Source: Planococcus lenghuensis (GTDB lineage: Bacteria; Bacillota; Bacilli; Bacillales_A; Planococcaceae). From it: a DNA stretch of 64,000 nucleotides. Below are positions 51,251-60,406 of the stretch, one piece after another. Under the pieces are notes generated by a model, which did no database searches, was not told the origin of the DNA, and saw only the letters and a list, made by a program, of their open reading frames with translations. Where the stretch lies: the NCBI RefSeq assembly GCF_001999905.1, contig NZ_CP019640.1:3390001-3454000 (forward strand), in the 5' to 3' direction. Position numbers and translations under genes: made by a program. How positions within the stretch are numbered: position 1 is the stretch's first letter; each line of letters opens with the position of its first letter.

Positions 51251-52423
51251 TCAGCTAAGAGAATCCGTGTTCAAGTTCTCGAAAACTTTTTTCAATTCTC
51301 CTGTGAATTCTGTGCCTTTCACCCCGTCAATAAAGCGATGGTCATAGCAAACGGACAGCATCATGATCGGCGCCACTTTGATTTCATCGTTATCGCCGAC
51401 GACCGGAGTCTTCTTGACTGCGCCAGCAAAGACAATGGCTGCCTGCGGACTGTTGATGATCGGCGTGCCCGTCTCAACTCCGAAACTTCCGAGATTAGAA
51501 ACGGTGATCGTGCCATCAGCGTAATCTTCGGCAGAAAGGCTTTTGTTTTCCGCTTTCTGAACCAGTTGCCGGATTTCAGTTGAAATATCCTGCACTGATT
51601 TTGATTCTGTATTTCTGACCACAGGAACGACGAGTCCGTCCGGGCTATTTACTGCCACAGAGATATTGACCTCATCATATACCGTAACTTCTTTTCCATT
51701 GTTCTCCAATCGACTATTCACGAACGGGTACGCACTTACAGCGTTGGATACCACTTTGATGATGATGTCATTCAGGGATACATTGTCCAGTTCTTTTTTC
51801 ACGGCCATCGCCTGCGTCATATCCACGGACACAATCTGAGTGAACTGCGGGATGTTCTGCCAGCTGTTCAGCATGTTGGTGGCCATCGTCTTTTGAATAC
51901 CTGTAAGCGAAATCGTTTCTTTTACCTCGATGGATGGCTTGGATTCCGTCTCGCCGGATGAAGCTTCCCGGACATCTTTTTCAGTGATGATTCCGTCTTT
52001 CCCGGTCCCGGTTATGTTTTCTAACGCAATTCCCAGTTCTTTTGCTAATTTGCGGGCCCGGGGGGCAATGCCGCCTTGCCGGGTAGATGACTGCCGCTGC
52101 TGAGGAGCTTTTTCTTTTTCTTTATCGGCCGCAGGAGATGGCTTGGCTCTTTCTTTTTCCTCATAGCGGGAAAGGTCCACTTCTTCATCTGTTCCTGCAA
52201 TGACGGCGACGACTGTGTTCACCGGTACTTCTTTTCCGGGCGGAACAAGAATTTTTTTCAGGACTCCGCCTTCCTGCGCTTCAATCTCTAGGTTTGACTT
52301 TTCTGTCTCCAACTCAAATAAATAATCGCCTTTGCTGACTTCTTCTCCTTCTTTCACCAGCCAGTCCGTAATGATACCGTTCTGCATCGTCACGCCGAGC
52401 CGGGGCATTTTCACTTCATACAT
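51251..52423 (-). CDS. Dihydrolipoamide acyltransferase (E2) of a 2-oxoacid/acetoin dehydrogenase complex
   Basis: A 390-aa E2 core with one lipoyl domain (about 1-75, lipoylated Lys in ELETEKSNLEI), a Lys/Pro/Gln-rich linker, a peripheral subunit-binding domain (APRARKLAKELGI ... ITGTGKDGIITEKDV, about 120-155) and the catalytic domain ending with SVCYDHRFIDG (His and Asp of the active site). Start with GGGAGG upstream. It links E1 products to CoA. No E3 (lipoamide dehydrogenase) gene is adjacent, so E3 must be shared. Confidence 0.93.
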   Translation of the reverse strand: MYEVKMPRLGVTMQNGIITDWLVKEGEEVSKGDYLFELETEKSNLEIEAQEGGVLKKILVPPGKEVPVNTVVAVIAGTDEEVDLSRYEEKERAKPSPAADKEKEKAPQQRQSSTRQGGIAPRARKLAKELGIALENITGTGKDGIITEKDVREASSGETESKPSIEVKETISLTGIQKTMATNMLNSWQNIPQFTQIVSVDMTQAMAVKKELDNVSLNDIIIKVVSNAVSAYPFVNSRLENNGKEVTVYDEVNISVAVNSPDGLVVPVVRNTESKSVQDISTEIRQLVQKAENKSLSAEDYADGTITVSNLGSFGVETGTPIINSPQAAIVFAGAVKKTPVVGDNDEIKVAPIMMLSVCYDHRFIDGVKGTEFTGELKKVFENLNTDSLS

Positions 52424-52507
52424 TCTTCTGCCTCCCATCGCGTCGTTCAGTTTGGCAGAGAATCAAACGCAGGGGCAGCTGACCGGTCTGATTCCCTGCA
52501 GCACTCT

Positions 52508-53485
52508 TCAGTATTCCATCAAATCATTGACAGCTTGAATGATCTGCTCTTTACTCGGCCGGTAGAATTGTTCAAGATAAATGTTCTGGGCGATCGGTAC
52601 ATCTGGACTGCCGATGCGTCGAATTGGGGCAGCTAAATCGAAAAGAGCTTCTTCTTGAATTTGAGCAGTGATTTCTGCTCCGGACCCGCCTGTCTTTGAT
52701 TCTTCATGAACGATCAGTACCCGCCCTGTCTTCCGCACAGATGATAAAATGGTTTCCATATCCAGAGGTGCCAGCGTCCGAGGATCGACCACCTCGACTT
52801 CAACGCCATCTGCAACTAAGTCTTCAGCGGCTTCCAGCGCTGTATGGACCTGAAGAGCGGTGGCAATGATTGTCACGTCTGATCCTTCCCTTTTGATATC
52901 CGCCTTTCCGAGCGGGATCAAATATTCTTCTTCCGGCACTTCCCCTTTCATGTCATAGAGTATCTTATGTTCGAAGAATAAGACAGCGTTATTATCCCGA
53001 ATCGCCGTCTTCAGCAGCCCCTTCGCGTCATAAGGGGTGGAAGGAATCGCGATATGCAGCCCGGGGCCATGCATGAATAGAGCCTGTGGACTCTGAGAAT
53101 GTTCAGGGCCTGCACCGCCGGCAATTCCTACTGGAAGACGGAGCGTGATTGGCATTTCCATCTGCCCTCCATGCATAAATCGCCATTTGCCCATTTTGTT
53201 AAAAATTTCATCAAAGGCGATTCCAGCAAAATCACCGAACTGTAGCTCTGGAATCGGACGTGCGTTTCCTGTAATCGCCATTCCGACCGCCGCTGCGATT
53301 ATAGTCGGCTCAGCAATCGGCGTATCGAATACCCGGTTGCCATATTTCTCGTATAATCCTTGTGTCACTTTGTTAATACCGCCGAATTTACCGACATCTT
53401 CTCCGAAAATCAGCGTAGTCTCATCCCGTTCCATTTCTTCATTCAATGCTTCCAACAGAGCTGTCCGCATATTAATTGTTCTCAT
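52508..53485 (-). CDS. Thiamine-dependent dehydrogenase E1 component, beta subunit
   Basis: A 325-aa transketolase-like subunit: LIFGEDVGKFGG, FDTPIAEPTIIAAAVGMA, MHGPGLHIAIPSTPYDAKGLLKTAI, then EVVDPRTLAPLD and RRIGSPDVPIAQN. It forms the alpha2beta2 heterotetramer with the next gene's product. Similar to acetoin dehydrogenase AcoB and to branched-chain E1beta; sequence alone does not separate these for me. AAAGGAGG site 7 nt upstream. Confidence 0.93.
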   Translation of the reverse strand: MRTINMRTALLEALNEEMERDETTLIFGEDVGKFGGINKVTQGLYEKYGNRVFDTPIAEPTIIAAAVGMAITGNARPIPELQFGDFAGIAFDEIFNKMGKWRFMHGGQMEMPITLRLPVGIAGGAGPEHSQSPQALFMHGPGLHIAIPSTPYDAKGLLKTAIRDNNAVLFFEHKILYDMKGEVPEEEYLIPLGKADIKREGSDVTIIATALQVHTALEAAEDLVADGVEVEVVDPRTLAPLDMETILSSVRKTGRVLIVHEESKTGGSGAEITAQIQEEALFDLAAPIRRIGSPDVPIAQNIYLEQFYRPSKEQIIQAVNDLMEY

Positions 53486-53499
53486 TTTATTCTCCTCCT

Positions 53500-54504
53500 T
53501 TACGCGAATAGTCCTTCATATATTCTGCCAGGTTCAGGTTGCGGTGCGGACTCCGCTTTTTTGATGGCCTCCAGAATTTCCTGCTCCACTTCCTGATCAA
53601 TTGTTTTTAACTCTTGTTCATCAGTGACTTTATCCAGAAGCAATCGCGAAACAAAATTCCGGATCGGGTCTTTGTTTTCTTTCCAATCTTTCAACAATTC
53701 ACCATCGACGTAGTCATACGGATCCCCCTCAAAGTGACCGCGATGACGGAATGTCTGTGCTTCGATGAACGTTGGACCTTCCCCTCTTTTTGCCCGTTCC
53801 ACGGCTTCCTTCGTAGCTTCGTGCATCAATAGCACATCATTCCCATCCACTACGCAATTCGGAATGCCATAGCCGTATGCCCAGTCTGCAATATGTTCTC
53901 TTACAGCATGAGTTTCAGATACATGGCAGGAGATTGCATATTCATTATTCTCACAGATATAAATGACTGGCAGATTGTATAGTCCTGCCCAATTCAATGA
54001 GCCATGCAGCATTTCCCTTGATGCAGCGCCATCCCCAAAATAAATTACCGTCACTTGGTCTGTTCCTTTGAATTTCGAAGCATACGCGGTGCCTATTCCG
54101 ATTCCTAACTGCGAACCGATGGTGCCGGCCTGCCCCATTACGCCTCTTGCCGGGTCGGCACTGTGGACAATACCGGCGCCAAGCCCTTTCGTTGTCCCTT
54201 CTGTTGTTCCAAGAAAATCACCGTATATCTTAGAGAGCGGGACACCTTTAGCAATCTTCTGATTGCAACCTCGGTGGTTATAGTAGATATAATCCTCATC
54301 ACGCAGATTTTCCCGGATAGAACCCGCTGACAGGCCTTCTGAACCGATACCAGAATGATAAAACCCCGAAACTTTCCCTTCCTGCATCAACCGGATCAGG
54401 TTTTCATCAAATTTCCGGATTTTCACCATTGTTCTGTAGAAATTCAAAAGCACATCCTTCGGATAGTCCTTCAGTTGAATTTCTTTTTTATAAATTTCCG
54501 CCAT
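53500..54504 (-). CDS. Thiamine-dependent dehydrogenase E1 component, alpha subunit
   Basis: A 334-aa E1alpha. The thiamine diphosphate motif runs from GDGAASREMLHGSLNWAGLY to ICENNEY, with HRGHFEGDPY in the loop where phosphorylation occurs in other species, and GAGIVHSADPARGV near residue 110. The layout E1alpha-E1beta-E2 resembles acoABC. Acetoin or a short-chain 2-oxo acid is the likely substrate. It lies behind a 121-bp gap after the AtoE gene. Confidence 0.92.
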   Translation of the reverse strand: MAEIYKKEIQLKDYPKDVLLNFYRTMVKIRKFDENLIRLMQEGKVSGFYHSGIGSEGLSAGSIRENLRDEDYIYYNHRGCNQKIAKGVPLSKIYGDFLGTTEGTTKGLGAGIVHSADPARGVMGQAGTIGSQLGIGIGTAYASKFKGTDQVTVIYFGDGAASREMLHGSLNWAGLYNLPVIYICENNEYAISCHVSETHAVREHIADWAYGYGIPNCVVDGNDVLLMHEATKEAVERAKRGEGPTFIEAQTFRHRGHFEGDPYDYVDGELLKDWKENKDPIRNFVSRLLLDKVTDEQELKTIDQEVEQEILEAIKKAESAPQPEPGRIYEGLFA

Positions 54505-54564
54505 CTCTTTTCACTCCTTCTTCATTAATGGAATTGTGTTGGCAGGCAGTAGCAGACGAAGATA

Positions 54565-54596
54565 GATTCATGCATCTATTTTGTGCACCATGAATC
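54565..54596. repeat. Inverted repeat upstream of the E1alpha gene
   Basis: GATTCATG (54565-54572) and CATGAATC (54589-54596) are perfect inverted repeats 16 nt apart, without a T-run. A regulator site or RNA-processing hairpin is possible. Confidence 0.45.
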
Positions 54597-54625
54597 CTTG
54601 ATTACAGAAAGAAATAAAGTGGGTG

Positions 54626-56020
54626 CTAACTAAATAGCATCATACATGCTGCAATAACTACGCCGCTATAGAGCAGGGCAACAAGCGTATAACCCATGAT
54701 GTCGCGGATTTTCAGCCCTGCTATCGCCAAAAGTGGAATTGCCCAGAATGGCTGAATCATATTGGTCCATGCATCTCCCCAAGCAACAGCCATTACAACT
54801 TTTGCAGGTTCAACACCCATTTCCAGTGCAGCCGGCACCACAATCGGCGCCTGCACTGCCCATTGACCACCGCCTGAAGGAATGAAGATGTTCAGAAGTC
54901 CTGCCGATAGGAATGTCCAAAGCGGCAGCGTCTTAGCGGTGGAAATATCAATAAAGAAGTTTGCGAGCAAGACGGCAAGCCCTGAAGCAGCCAGCATCCC
55001 CATAATTCCTGCATAGAATGGATATTGCAAAACAAATTGGCCAACGCTGCTGACGGATTTCAGAAGACCGTCAGCGAGTTCCCGGACGTTCGAGAAAAGC
55101 AGTAAAGCAGCAGTGAGGAACATTAAATTCACTGTATTTAAATCAAGGGCAAAACCGTTAGTGAAAAAGTGGTTCACTAAATAACTTAAACCAAGAAACC
55201 CGCCAATCAGTGGAATTAATCGAGACTTTTCAATTTTATCATTCGGATTATTTACGCTTTCTGTCGGTTTTTCTTCTTCCTCCTGATCATTCAGCAGTAC
55301 CGGATCAATTATGTAACGGTCTGCCGGGTTTTTAGGATGAATTAACCGCATGACAAAAGGTAGTGTCAAGAAAATGATGGTGACAATCGCAATGTTAACG
55401 GCAGATAGTAACGTCTCTGTGATGGGAATGATTCCAATTTCCCCTTCGAATACGTGGCCGGCAGTTGCGACGAATAGCGCCGGGGAAGAAGACAAGCCGC
55501 CTTCCCAGATGATAAATCCTGAATAACCCGCTGCAACCAATACCCTGTAATCGACGTCAGGTACCTTTCTACCCACCAGTTTTGCCATTATTCCCGCGAC
55601 GACTAAACCGAATGCCCAACTGATCAGTGATGCACCAAGCGCCGTAAAGGTGACAAGCAGAATGGCCGAAGTCGGGGTTTTACACTTTGAAGCAATACTC
55701 TCAAGAGTTCTGGAAACTGGTTTTGTCAGTGCAAGGGCAAAGCTCATGACGAATGTTGTAATAATCTGTGCAGTAAAAGTCAAAAGTGCCCAAAAACCAT
55801 CACCCCAATAAAGCAACATATCAAAAGGACCTGCATCCGTAAAAACAATCCCGGCGACGAAAGCAATAACTGTCAGTAAAATGGCAAAGACAAACGCATC
55901 AGGCAGCCATTTTTCGGCCATTTGTGCAAAGAAATTTGCCAACCGGGCAAGCGGATTATTTTTCACAGGGACAGCAACCGGGTTCTGCTTCAATTGTTCA
56001 GGATTTTTAACTTCTACCAT
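54626..56020 (-). CDS. Short-chain fatty acid transporter, AtoE family
   Basis: A 464-aa membrane protein with about 10-12 hydrophobic segments. The AtoE/TIGR00366 features include LARLANFFAQMAEKWLPDAFVFAILLT, LISWAFGLVVAGIMAKLVGRK, FIIWEGGLSSSPAL and NIFIPSGGGQWAVQAPIV near the C-terminus. These carriers move short-chain fatty acids such as butyrate or acetoacetate. Immediately followed by E1alpha and preceded by a CoA ligase, it fits uptake of a short acid for beta-oxidation. Confidence 0.9.
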   Translation of the reverse strand: MVEVKNPEQLKQNPVAVPVKNNPLARLANFFAQMAEKWLPDAFVFAILLTVIAFVAGIVFTDAGPFDMLLYWGDGFWALLTFTAQIITTFVMSFALALTKPVSRTLESIASKCKTPTSAILLVTFTALGASLISWAFGLVVAGIMAKLVGRKVPDVDYRVLVAAGYSGFIIWEGGLSSSPALFVATAGHVFEGEIGIIPITETLLSAVNIAIVTIIFLTLPFVMRLIHPKNPADRYIIDPVLLNDQEEEEKPTESVNNPNDKIEKSRLIPLIGGFLGLSYLVNHFFTNGFALDLNTVNLMFLTAALLLFSNVRELADGLLKSVSSVGQFVLQYPFYAGIMGMLAASGLAVLLANFFIDISTAKTLPLWTFLSAGLLNIFIPSGGGQWAVQAPIVVPAALEMGVEPAKVVMAVAWGDAWTNMIQPFWAIPLLAIAGLKIRDIMGYTLVALLYSGVVIAACMMLFS

Positions 56021-56034
56021 TCATTAACTCCTCC

Positions 56035-57567
56035 TTAAATCCAATTTTTCAGCTGATGTTTCTGAATCTTCCCGACAGAAGTACGTGGGAATTCTTCGGT
56101 AATGTGAATGGCTTGGGGTACTTTGAACTTTGCCAGTCGCTTCCGGCACCAATCTATCAGCTCTTCCGAGCCAGTAGTGTTGTCGTCTTTCAGGATAACA
56201 AAAGCATGAATTTCTTCTTCATACATCGGATCCGGCACTGATATGACAGCGCTTTCAAATACCGCATCATGTTCGTTAAGCACCGTTTCCACTTCCCCGG
56301 CAGCAATATTCTCCCCGGCCCGTTTCATCATGTCCTTTTTCCGGTCAACAAAGTAATACAGACCAGTTAACGGGTCCTTCCTTCCTATGTCTCCGCTGTA
56401 GAGCCAATTTTCCCGGATCGCCTCATCGGTGGCTCCCGGATTTTTGAAGTATTCTTTCATAATTGTTTCACCCGGGACACCGGCGATCGTAATCTCTCCC
56501 GCTTCTCCAGCCGGGACTTCCTTTCCATTCTCTCCACGGAGTTTTACCTGGTAACCACCTGCTTCCTTTCCGATGCTTGCATGGTGTTCATCCCGTTTTG
56601 ATAAATTGATCAGCGGGACTGCTACTGTCTCAGTCATGCCGTATAACTGACACAGCTCTACGCCATATCGTCTTGAAAATGCCTCGTACTGTCCATCGGT
56701 CAGTCCTTGGGCATAAATCACTGCTCTCAGACTATTGGTTGCATCTGCCGGGTCGAACTCTTTTTTCAAAATCATACGAATTGGTGCTGAAAAGAGGGAT
56801 CCAATAGTCGCTTCCAACCGCTTGGCTTGTTTTATATAATTTGTTGCACTGAAGTTTTCAGTAATTGCGATGCTTGCTCCCGTATATAGAGCCGGCATTG
56901 CCATGTAATATTGGCCGTTGCCATGAAACATCGGCAGCGCAATCAGCATTCTGTCTGTCTGTTGATAATGCAATATTTTCGCCATTTGTTTACCAGTATG
57001 TAGATAGTTTTTGTGCGTTAGCACGACGCCTTTAGGTTTTGAAGTCGTTCCCGATGTGTAGAGAATCGCTGCTTCATCTCCACTGGCAAGCTGCAGCGGG
57101 ATCGGTAACGACCTCATTTTTCCAGCTTCCTGTTCCAGCCAAATTCCTCTTCGCTCTTCACCAAGCCGAGATAAAAGCAGTGGCAGACGGAATGTGCTGA
57201 ACTTCTCTTCATACTCTTTTTCCGAAATGATTATTTTGCTCTCAGAATGAGTGACTAAGTATTTCATCTCTTCTTCAGTTGATAAAATATTGGTGGGCAC
57301 CATCACACCGCCAACAGAGAGAATGGCAAACCACGATACCATAAACGCAGATCCGTTTGGCAAATGTAATAGTACTTTATCTCCTTTTTGAATTCCGTAT
57401 TCCTGCAGTAACGTCGCGAGCTTTTGCACCAGTTCCTGGAATTCCCGGTAAGTCAGCCGCTCAATTCCGCCATGCAAGTCCTCCACCACCAAAAACTCTT
57501 TATCCGGATACCGTTTACATCTAGCTGAAAGCATTTCCGGCACTGTTAGGGCTTCCTGCTTCACCAC
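56035..57567 (-). CDS. AMP-forming acyl-CoA synthetase
   Basis: A 510-aa ANL ligase. ATP loop ILYTSGTTSKPKGVVLTH, then LYGMTETVAVPLINL, WLYSGDIGRKDPLTGLYYFVDRKKDMMKRAGENI and the C-terminal Lys in TSVGKIQKHQL are present. It resembles crotonobetaine/carnitine and medium/short-chain acyl-CoA ligases. The GTG start has AAAGGAGG upstream. It probably activates the acid brought in by AtoE or the TRAP system. Confidence 0.9.
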   Translation of the reverse strand: MVKQEALTVPEMLSARCKRYPDKEFLVVEDLHGGIERLTYREFQELVQKLATLLQEYGIQKGDKVLLHLPNGSAFMVSWFAILSVGGVMVPTNILSTEEEMKYLVTHSESKIIISEKEYEEKFSTFRLPLLLSRLGEERRGIWLEQEAGKMRSLPIPLQLASGDEAAILYTSGTTSKPKGVVLTHKNYLHTGKQMAKILHYQQTDRMLIALPMFHGNGQYYMAMPALYTGASIAITENFSATNYIKQAKRLEATIGSLFSAPIRMILKKEFDPADATNSLRAVIYAQGLTDGQYEAFSRRYGVELCQLYGMTETVAVPLINLSKRDEHHASIGKEAGGYQVKLRGENGKEVPAGEAGEITIAGVPGETIMKEYFKNPGATDEAIRENWLYSGDIGRKDPLTGLYYFVDRKKDMMKRAGENIAAGEVETVLNEHDAVFESAVISVPDPMYEEEIHAFVILKDDNTTGSEELIDWCRKRLAKFKVPQAIHITEEFPRTSVGKIQKHQLKNWI

Positions 57568-57597
57568 GCTCTGTTTCCTCCTTTCCCAATCAACCGT

Positions 57598-58371
57598 CTA
57601 ATTTGCCGTCCAACCCCCATCCACATATAAGACTTGTCCTGTCACATAACTTGAAGCATCTGAAGCAAAAAAAATTGCCGGTCCGATAACTTCCTCTACT
57701 TCGCCCATTCTTTTCAGTAACGTACGACTGAGGATTTGTTCGACGCGCTCTGGATCTTGCAGAAAACCTTCTGTCATAGGTGTTTTTATGTAAGCAGGAG
57801 CAATGGCATTGACAGTAATATGATGATCCGCCAGTTCGGCAGCCCATACTTTAGTTAGCTGGTTAATACCGCCTTTACTGGCTGCATAGCTAGTTTGGAG
57901 CGGGTTACCGACCTGTCCGAGAATCGATGAAATATTTATTATCCGGCCGCTCTGCTGGTTTATCATTCGCTTTGCAGCCTGCTGTCCGACCAGAAAGATT
58001 CCTTTTAGATTCGTGTTAAGAACCTGGTCCCAATCTTCTTCTTCCACCTCCACGAGTGGCTTTCGGATATTCATGCCAGCATTATTAATCAGAATATCGA
58101 GCTGTCCAAATACTTCATCTGCATAGCTGAACAGCTCTTCCACCTCTTCTTTAGAAGTAACATCTGCTCTTTTCCATTTCACATCATATCCATGTTCTTT
58201 GAGATTCCTGACTGCATCCTTCAGAGCTTCTTCATTCCGTCCAGTAACCATCACCTCAGCTCCGTAATGAGCTAAACCAGTTGCGATTGTTAGCCCAATT
58301 CCTTTACTGCCGCCAGTTACAATCGCTTTCTTTCCTCGAAGTCCAAAAGAAGGAATTGAAGATACGTTCAT
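57598..58371 (-). CDS. Short-chain dehydrogenase/reductase
   Basis: A 257-aa SDR: VTGGSKGIGLTIA, NNAGMNIRKPL, INISSILGQVGNP, YAASKGGINQLTK and VLYVDGGWTAN. The RN after the second strand (VTGRNEEAL) suggests NADP. It resembles gluconate 5-dehydrogenase/KduD-type members. ATG at 58371 with GGAGGTG upstream. A promoter with a palindromic operator lies just upstream, so transcription can restart here. Confidence 0.88.
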   Translation of the reverse strand: MNVSSIPSFGLRGKKAIVTGGSKGIGLTIATGLAHYGAEVMVTGRNEEALKDAVRNLKEHGYDVKWKRADVTSKEEVEELFSYADEVFGQLDILINNAGMNIRKPLVEVEEEDWDQVLNTNLKGIFLVGQQAAKRMINQQSGRIINISSILGQVGNPLQTSYAASKGGINQLTKVWAAELADHHITVNAIAPAYIKTPMTEGFLQDPERVEQILSRTLLKRMGEVEEVIGPAIFFASDASSYVTGQVLYVDGGWTAN

Positions 58372-58390
58372 GAAAACACCTCCATACATT

Positions 58391-58420
58391 AAATATAACT
58401 AAATATTTAGAAAAATCAAG
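58391..58420 (-). promoter_or_regulatory. Promoter with palindromic operator before the SDR gene
   Basis: On the minus strand a TTGATT -35 and a TATATT -10 about 16 nt apart flank the perfect palindrome CTAAATATTTAG (58399-58410). A regulator, possibly the TetR protein encoded at 61974, could bind here. Confidence 0.6.
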
Positions 58421-58454
58421 TTATTTTTTCCTTTTTTTCAAGTAATTCCCCTTT

Positions 58455-59510
58455 TTAAAACAGGCGACCTAATCGAGCTTTTTCAGCCATTTCAAACAAG
58501 TTGGTTACCGCTTTATTTAAGTTCCGGAATCGTTCATCCTGAATTTCACCAGTCTTCCAGCGATAATAAATTTGCTGTAAAATACCCGCAAGTTTATAAA
58601 AGCCAAACGCAACGTAAAAATCAATATTTGAGACATCCCGTCCGCTGGCTTTTGCATATTCTTCCACAAACTCTTTCCGATTGTAGAAACCGGGCTGATC
58701 GGTCAGTATGGTGATGCCCATGTCCGGATCGCCGGGCTGTCCCCAATAAGCAATGGTTGAACCGAGATCGCTTAATGGATCGCCGATAGTTGAGAGTTCC
58801 CAATCCAGAACCCCGATTACGTGTCCGGGGGCATTGCGGTCCAGGACCAAATTGTTCAGCTTAAAATCGTTATGAACAACAGTCGTCTCTGAATTGGTTG
58901 GAATATTGGCGGTCAAATACGCCTGCAAGTTGGCAAGCCCCGGAATCTCATCCGTTTTTGCCCGCTCATACCGTTTGATCCAGCCGTGTATCTGCCGTTC
59001 CATAAACCCTTCAGGCTTTCCCATTTCCTCAAGTCCCGCTGTTTTATAATCCACATCCTGAAGACGGACCAACGTCTGAATAATCCCCTGGGAAATAAGC
59101 GGTCCCGCCTTTTCCGAAGACTTATAAGCAGCCGGCAACTTATCATCCAGCACGATTCCATTCTTCTTTTCCATGACATAGAAGTGTTTATCCATCACTT
59201 CCTTATCTTCACAGTACACATAAGGTTCCGGCGCCAAGGGGAAAACAGGATTCATCTTTGTCAGCATTCTGTATTCTCTTTCCATGTCGTGTGCTTTCGG
59301 CGGAGTTTTGCCGAAAGGCGGCCGTCTTAATACACCTTCCCAATCTCCAATGGTAAGCAAGTAGGTCAGATTGGAATATCCTTCCGAAAATTTCCGTACT
59401 TGCATTTCCCTTTGTGGCAAATCACTGATTGAATGACGAAGATATGTTTCTACTTTATTCCAGTCAACCGATTGCCGGCTTTTTTTGGATTCTTCCTGTG
59501 CATCAGGCAT
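58455..59510 (-). CDS. APH-fold phosphotransferase (ACAD10/11 N-domain-like)
   Basis: A 351-aa aminoglycoside-phosphotransferase-fold protein. VVHNDFKLNNLVLD carries the catalytic Asp and metal Asn, VIGVLDWELSTIGDPLSDLGSTIAYW the second metal Asp, and EGYSNLTYLLTIGDWEGVLRRPP the nucleotide region. In acyl-CoA gene clusters such kinases resemble the N-terminal domain of ACAD10/11, which phosphorylates 4-hydroxyacyl-CoA before dehydration. Here it precedes hydroxyacyl-CoA dehydrogenase and enoyl-CoA hydratase genes, so it may handle a 4-hydroxy acid. Confidence 0.85.
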   Translation of the reverse strand: MPDAQEESKKSRQSVDWNKVETYLRHSISDLPQREMQVRKFSEGYSNLTYLLTIGDWEGVLRRPPFGKTPPKAHDMEREYRMLTKMNPVFPLAPEPYVYCEDKEVMDKHFYVMEKKNGIVLDDKLPAAYKSSEKAGPLISQGIIQTLVRLQDVDYKTAGLEEMGKPEGFMERQIHGWIKRYERAKTDEIPGLANLQAYLTANIPTNSETTVVHNDFKLNNLVLDRNAPGHVIGVLDWELSTIGDPLSDLGSTIAYWGQPGDPDMGITILTDQPGFYNRKEFVEEYAKASGRDVSNIDFYVAFGFYKLAGILQQIYYRWKTGEIQDERFRNLNKAVTNLFEMAEKARLGRLF

Positions 59511-59538
59511 ATATGCTCTCTCCCTTCATCAATTAAGT

Positions 59539-60390
59539 TCACTCATATTTATAAAATCCTTCGCCCGACTTTCTGCCAAGTCGGCCCGCCCGTACATATT
59601 GCCTAAGCAAAGGAGCCGGTCGATACTTGGAATCCTTTGTCTCCTCATAAAGCGTTTCCGCTACCATTAGCATCGTATCTAAGCCGATCAAGTCGGTTAA
59701 GGCAAGAGGTCCAATCGGATGACTGGCGCCGAGTTTCATGCCTTTATCAATATCCTCTGCTGATGCGATTCCTTCTGCCAATACGAAAATCGCTTCATTA
59801 ATCATCGGTGTGAGTATCCGATTTACTACAAATAATGGTGCTTCTTTCACAGAAATAGCCGTTTTATTGAATCGGTCAGCCAGTTGATGTGCTGTATGGA
59901 ATGTTTCATCGCTCGTCTGTTCTCCACGGATAATTTCCACAAGTTGCATTACCGGCACCGGATTAAAGAAATGCATGCCGATCAAACGGTCGCTCCGCTT
60001 CACCACACTGGCCATTTCAGTGATGCTTAACCCGGAGGTGTTAGTAGCAAAGACAGCGGAAGGTTTACACAATTGATCCAGTTCTATAAAGAGCGTTTTT
60101 TTATGCTCAATTTTTTCCACAATAGCTTCGATTATAAAATCCGCATCACGTAAACTCTGAATGTCATTCGTGACTTCAATCCTCGCCCGTATCTCATTCG
60201 CCTTTTCCTGATCAATTTTTCCTTTTTCCACATTTCTTGCTAATGTCTTCTCGATTCGTTTGATTCCCTTTTCCAATCCTTGAGAGTCAATGTCATATAA
60301 TATGGTCTGAATATTAGCTTCTGCAATGATTTGCGCAATCCCGTTACCCATAATACCGGCTCCTACGACAGCTGCTTGTTGGATTGTCAT
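59539..60390 (-). CDS. 3-hydroxyacyl-CoA (3-hydroxybutyryl-CoA) dehydrogenase
   Basis: A 283-aa HAD-family enzyme. NAD motif VVGAGIMGNGIAQ near residue 8, catalytic His in GMHFFNPVPVMQLVEIIRG, and C-terminal GPLALTDLIGLDTML with RKSGEGFYKYE are present. It oxidises (S)-3-hydroxyacyl-CoA with NAD in beta-oxidation or butyrate metabolism. I start at MTIQQAAVVG because GGGAGGAATCAA precedes it; the longer frame overlaps the ECH gene and is out of family. Confidence 0.93.
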   Translation of the reverse strand: MTIQQAAVVGAGIMGNGIAQIIAEANIQTILYDIDSQGLEKGIKRIEKTLARNVEKGKIDQEKANEIRARIEVTNDIQSLRDADFIIEAIVEKIEHKKTLFIELDQLCKPSAVFATNTSGLSITEMASVVKRSDRLIGMHFFNPVPVMQLVEIIRGEQTSDETFHTAHQLADRFNKTAISVKEAPLFVVNRILTPMINEAIFVLAEGIASAEDIDKGMKLGASHPIGPLALTDLIGLDTMLMVAETLYEETKDSKYRPAPLLRQYVRAGRLGRKSGEGFYKYE

Positions 60391-60406
60391 TTGATTCCTC
60401 CCAAAT

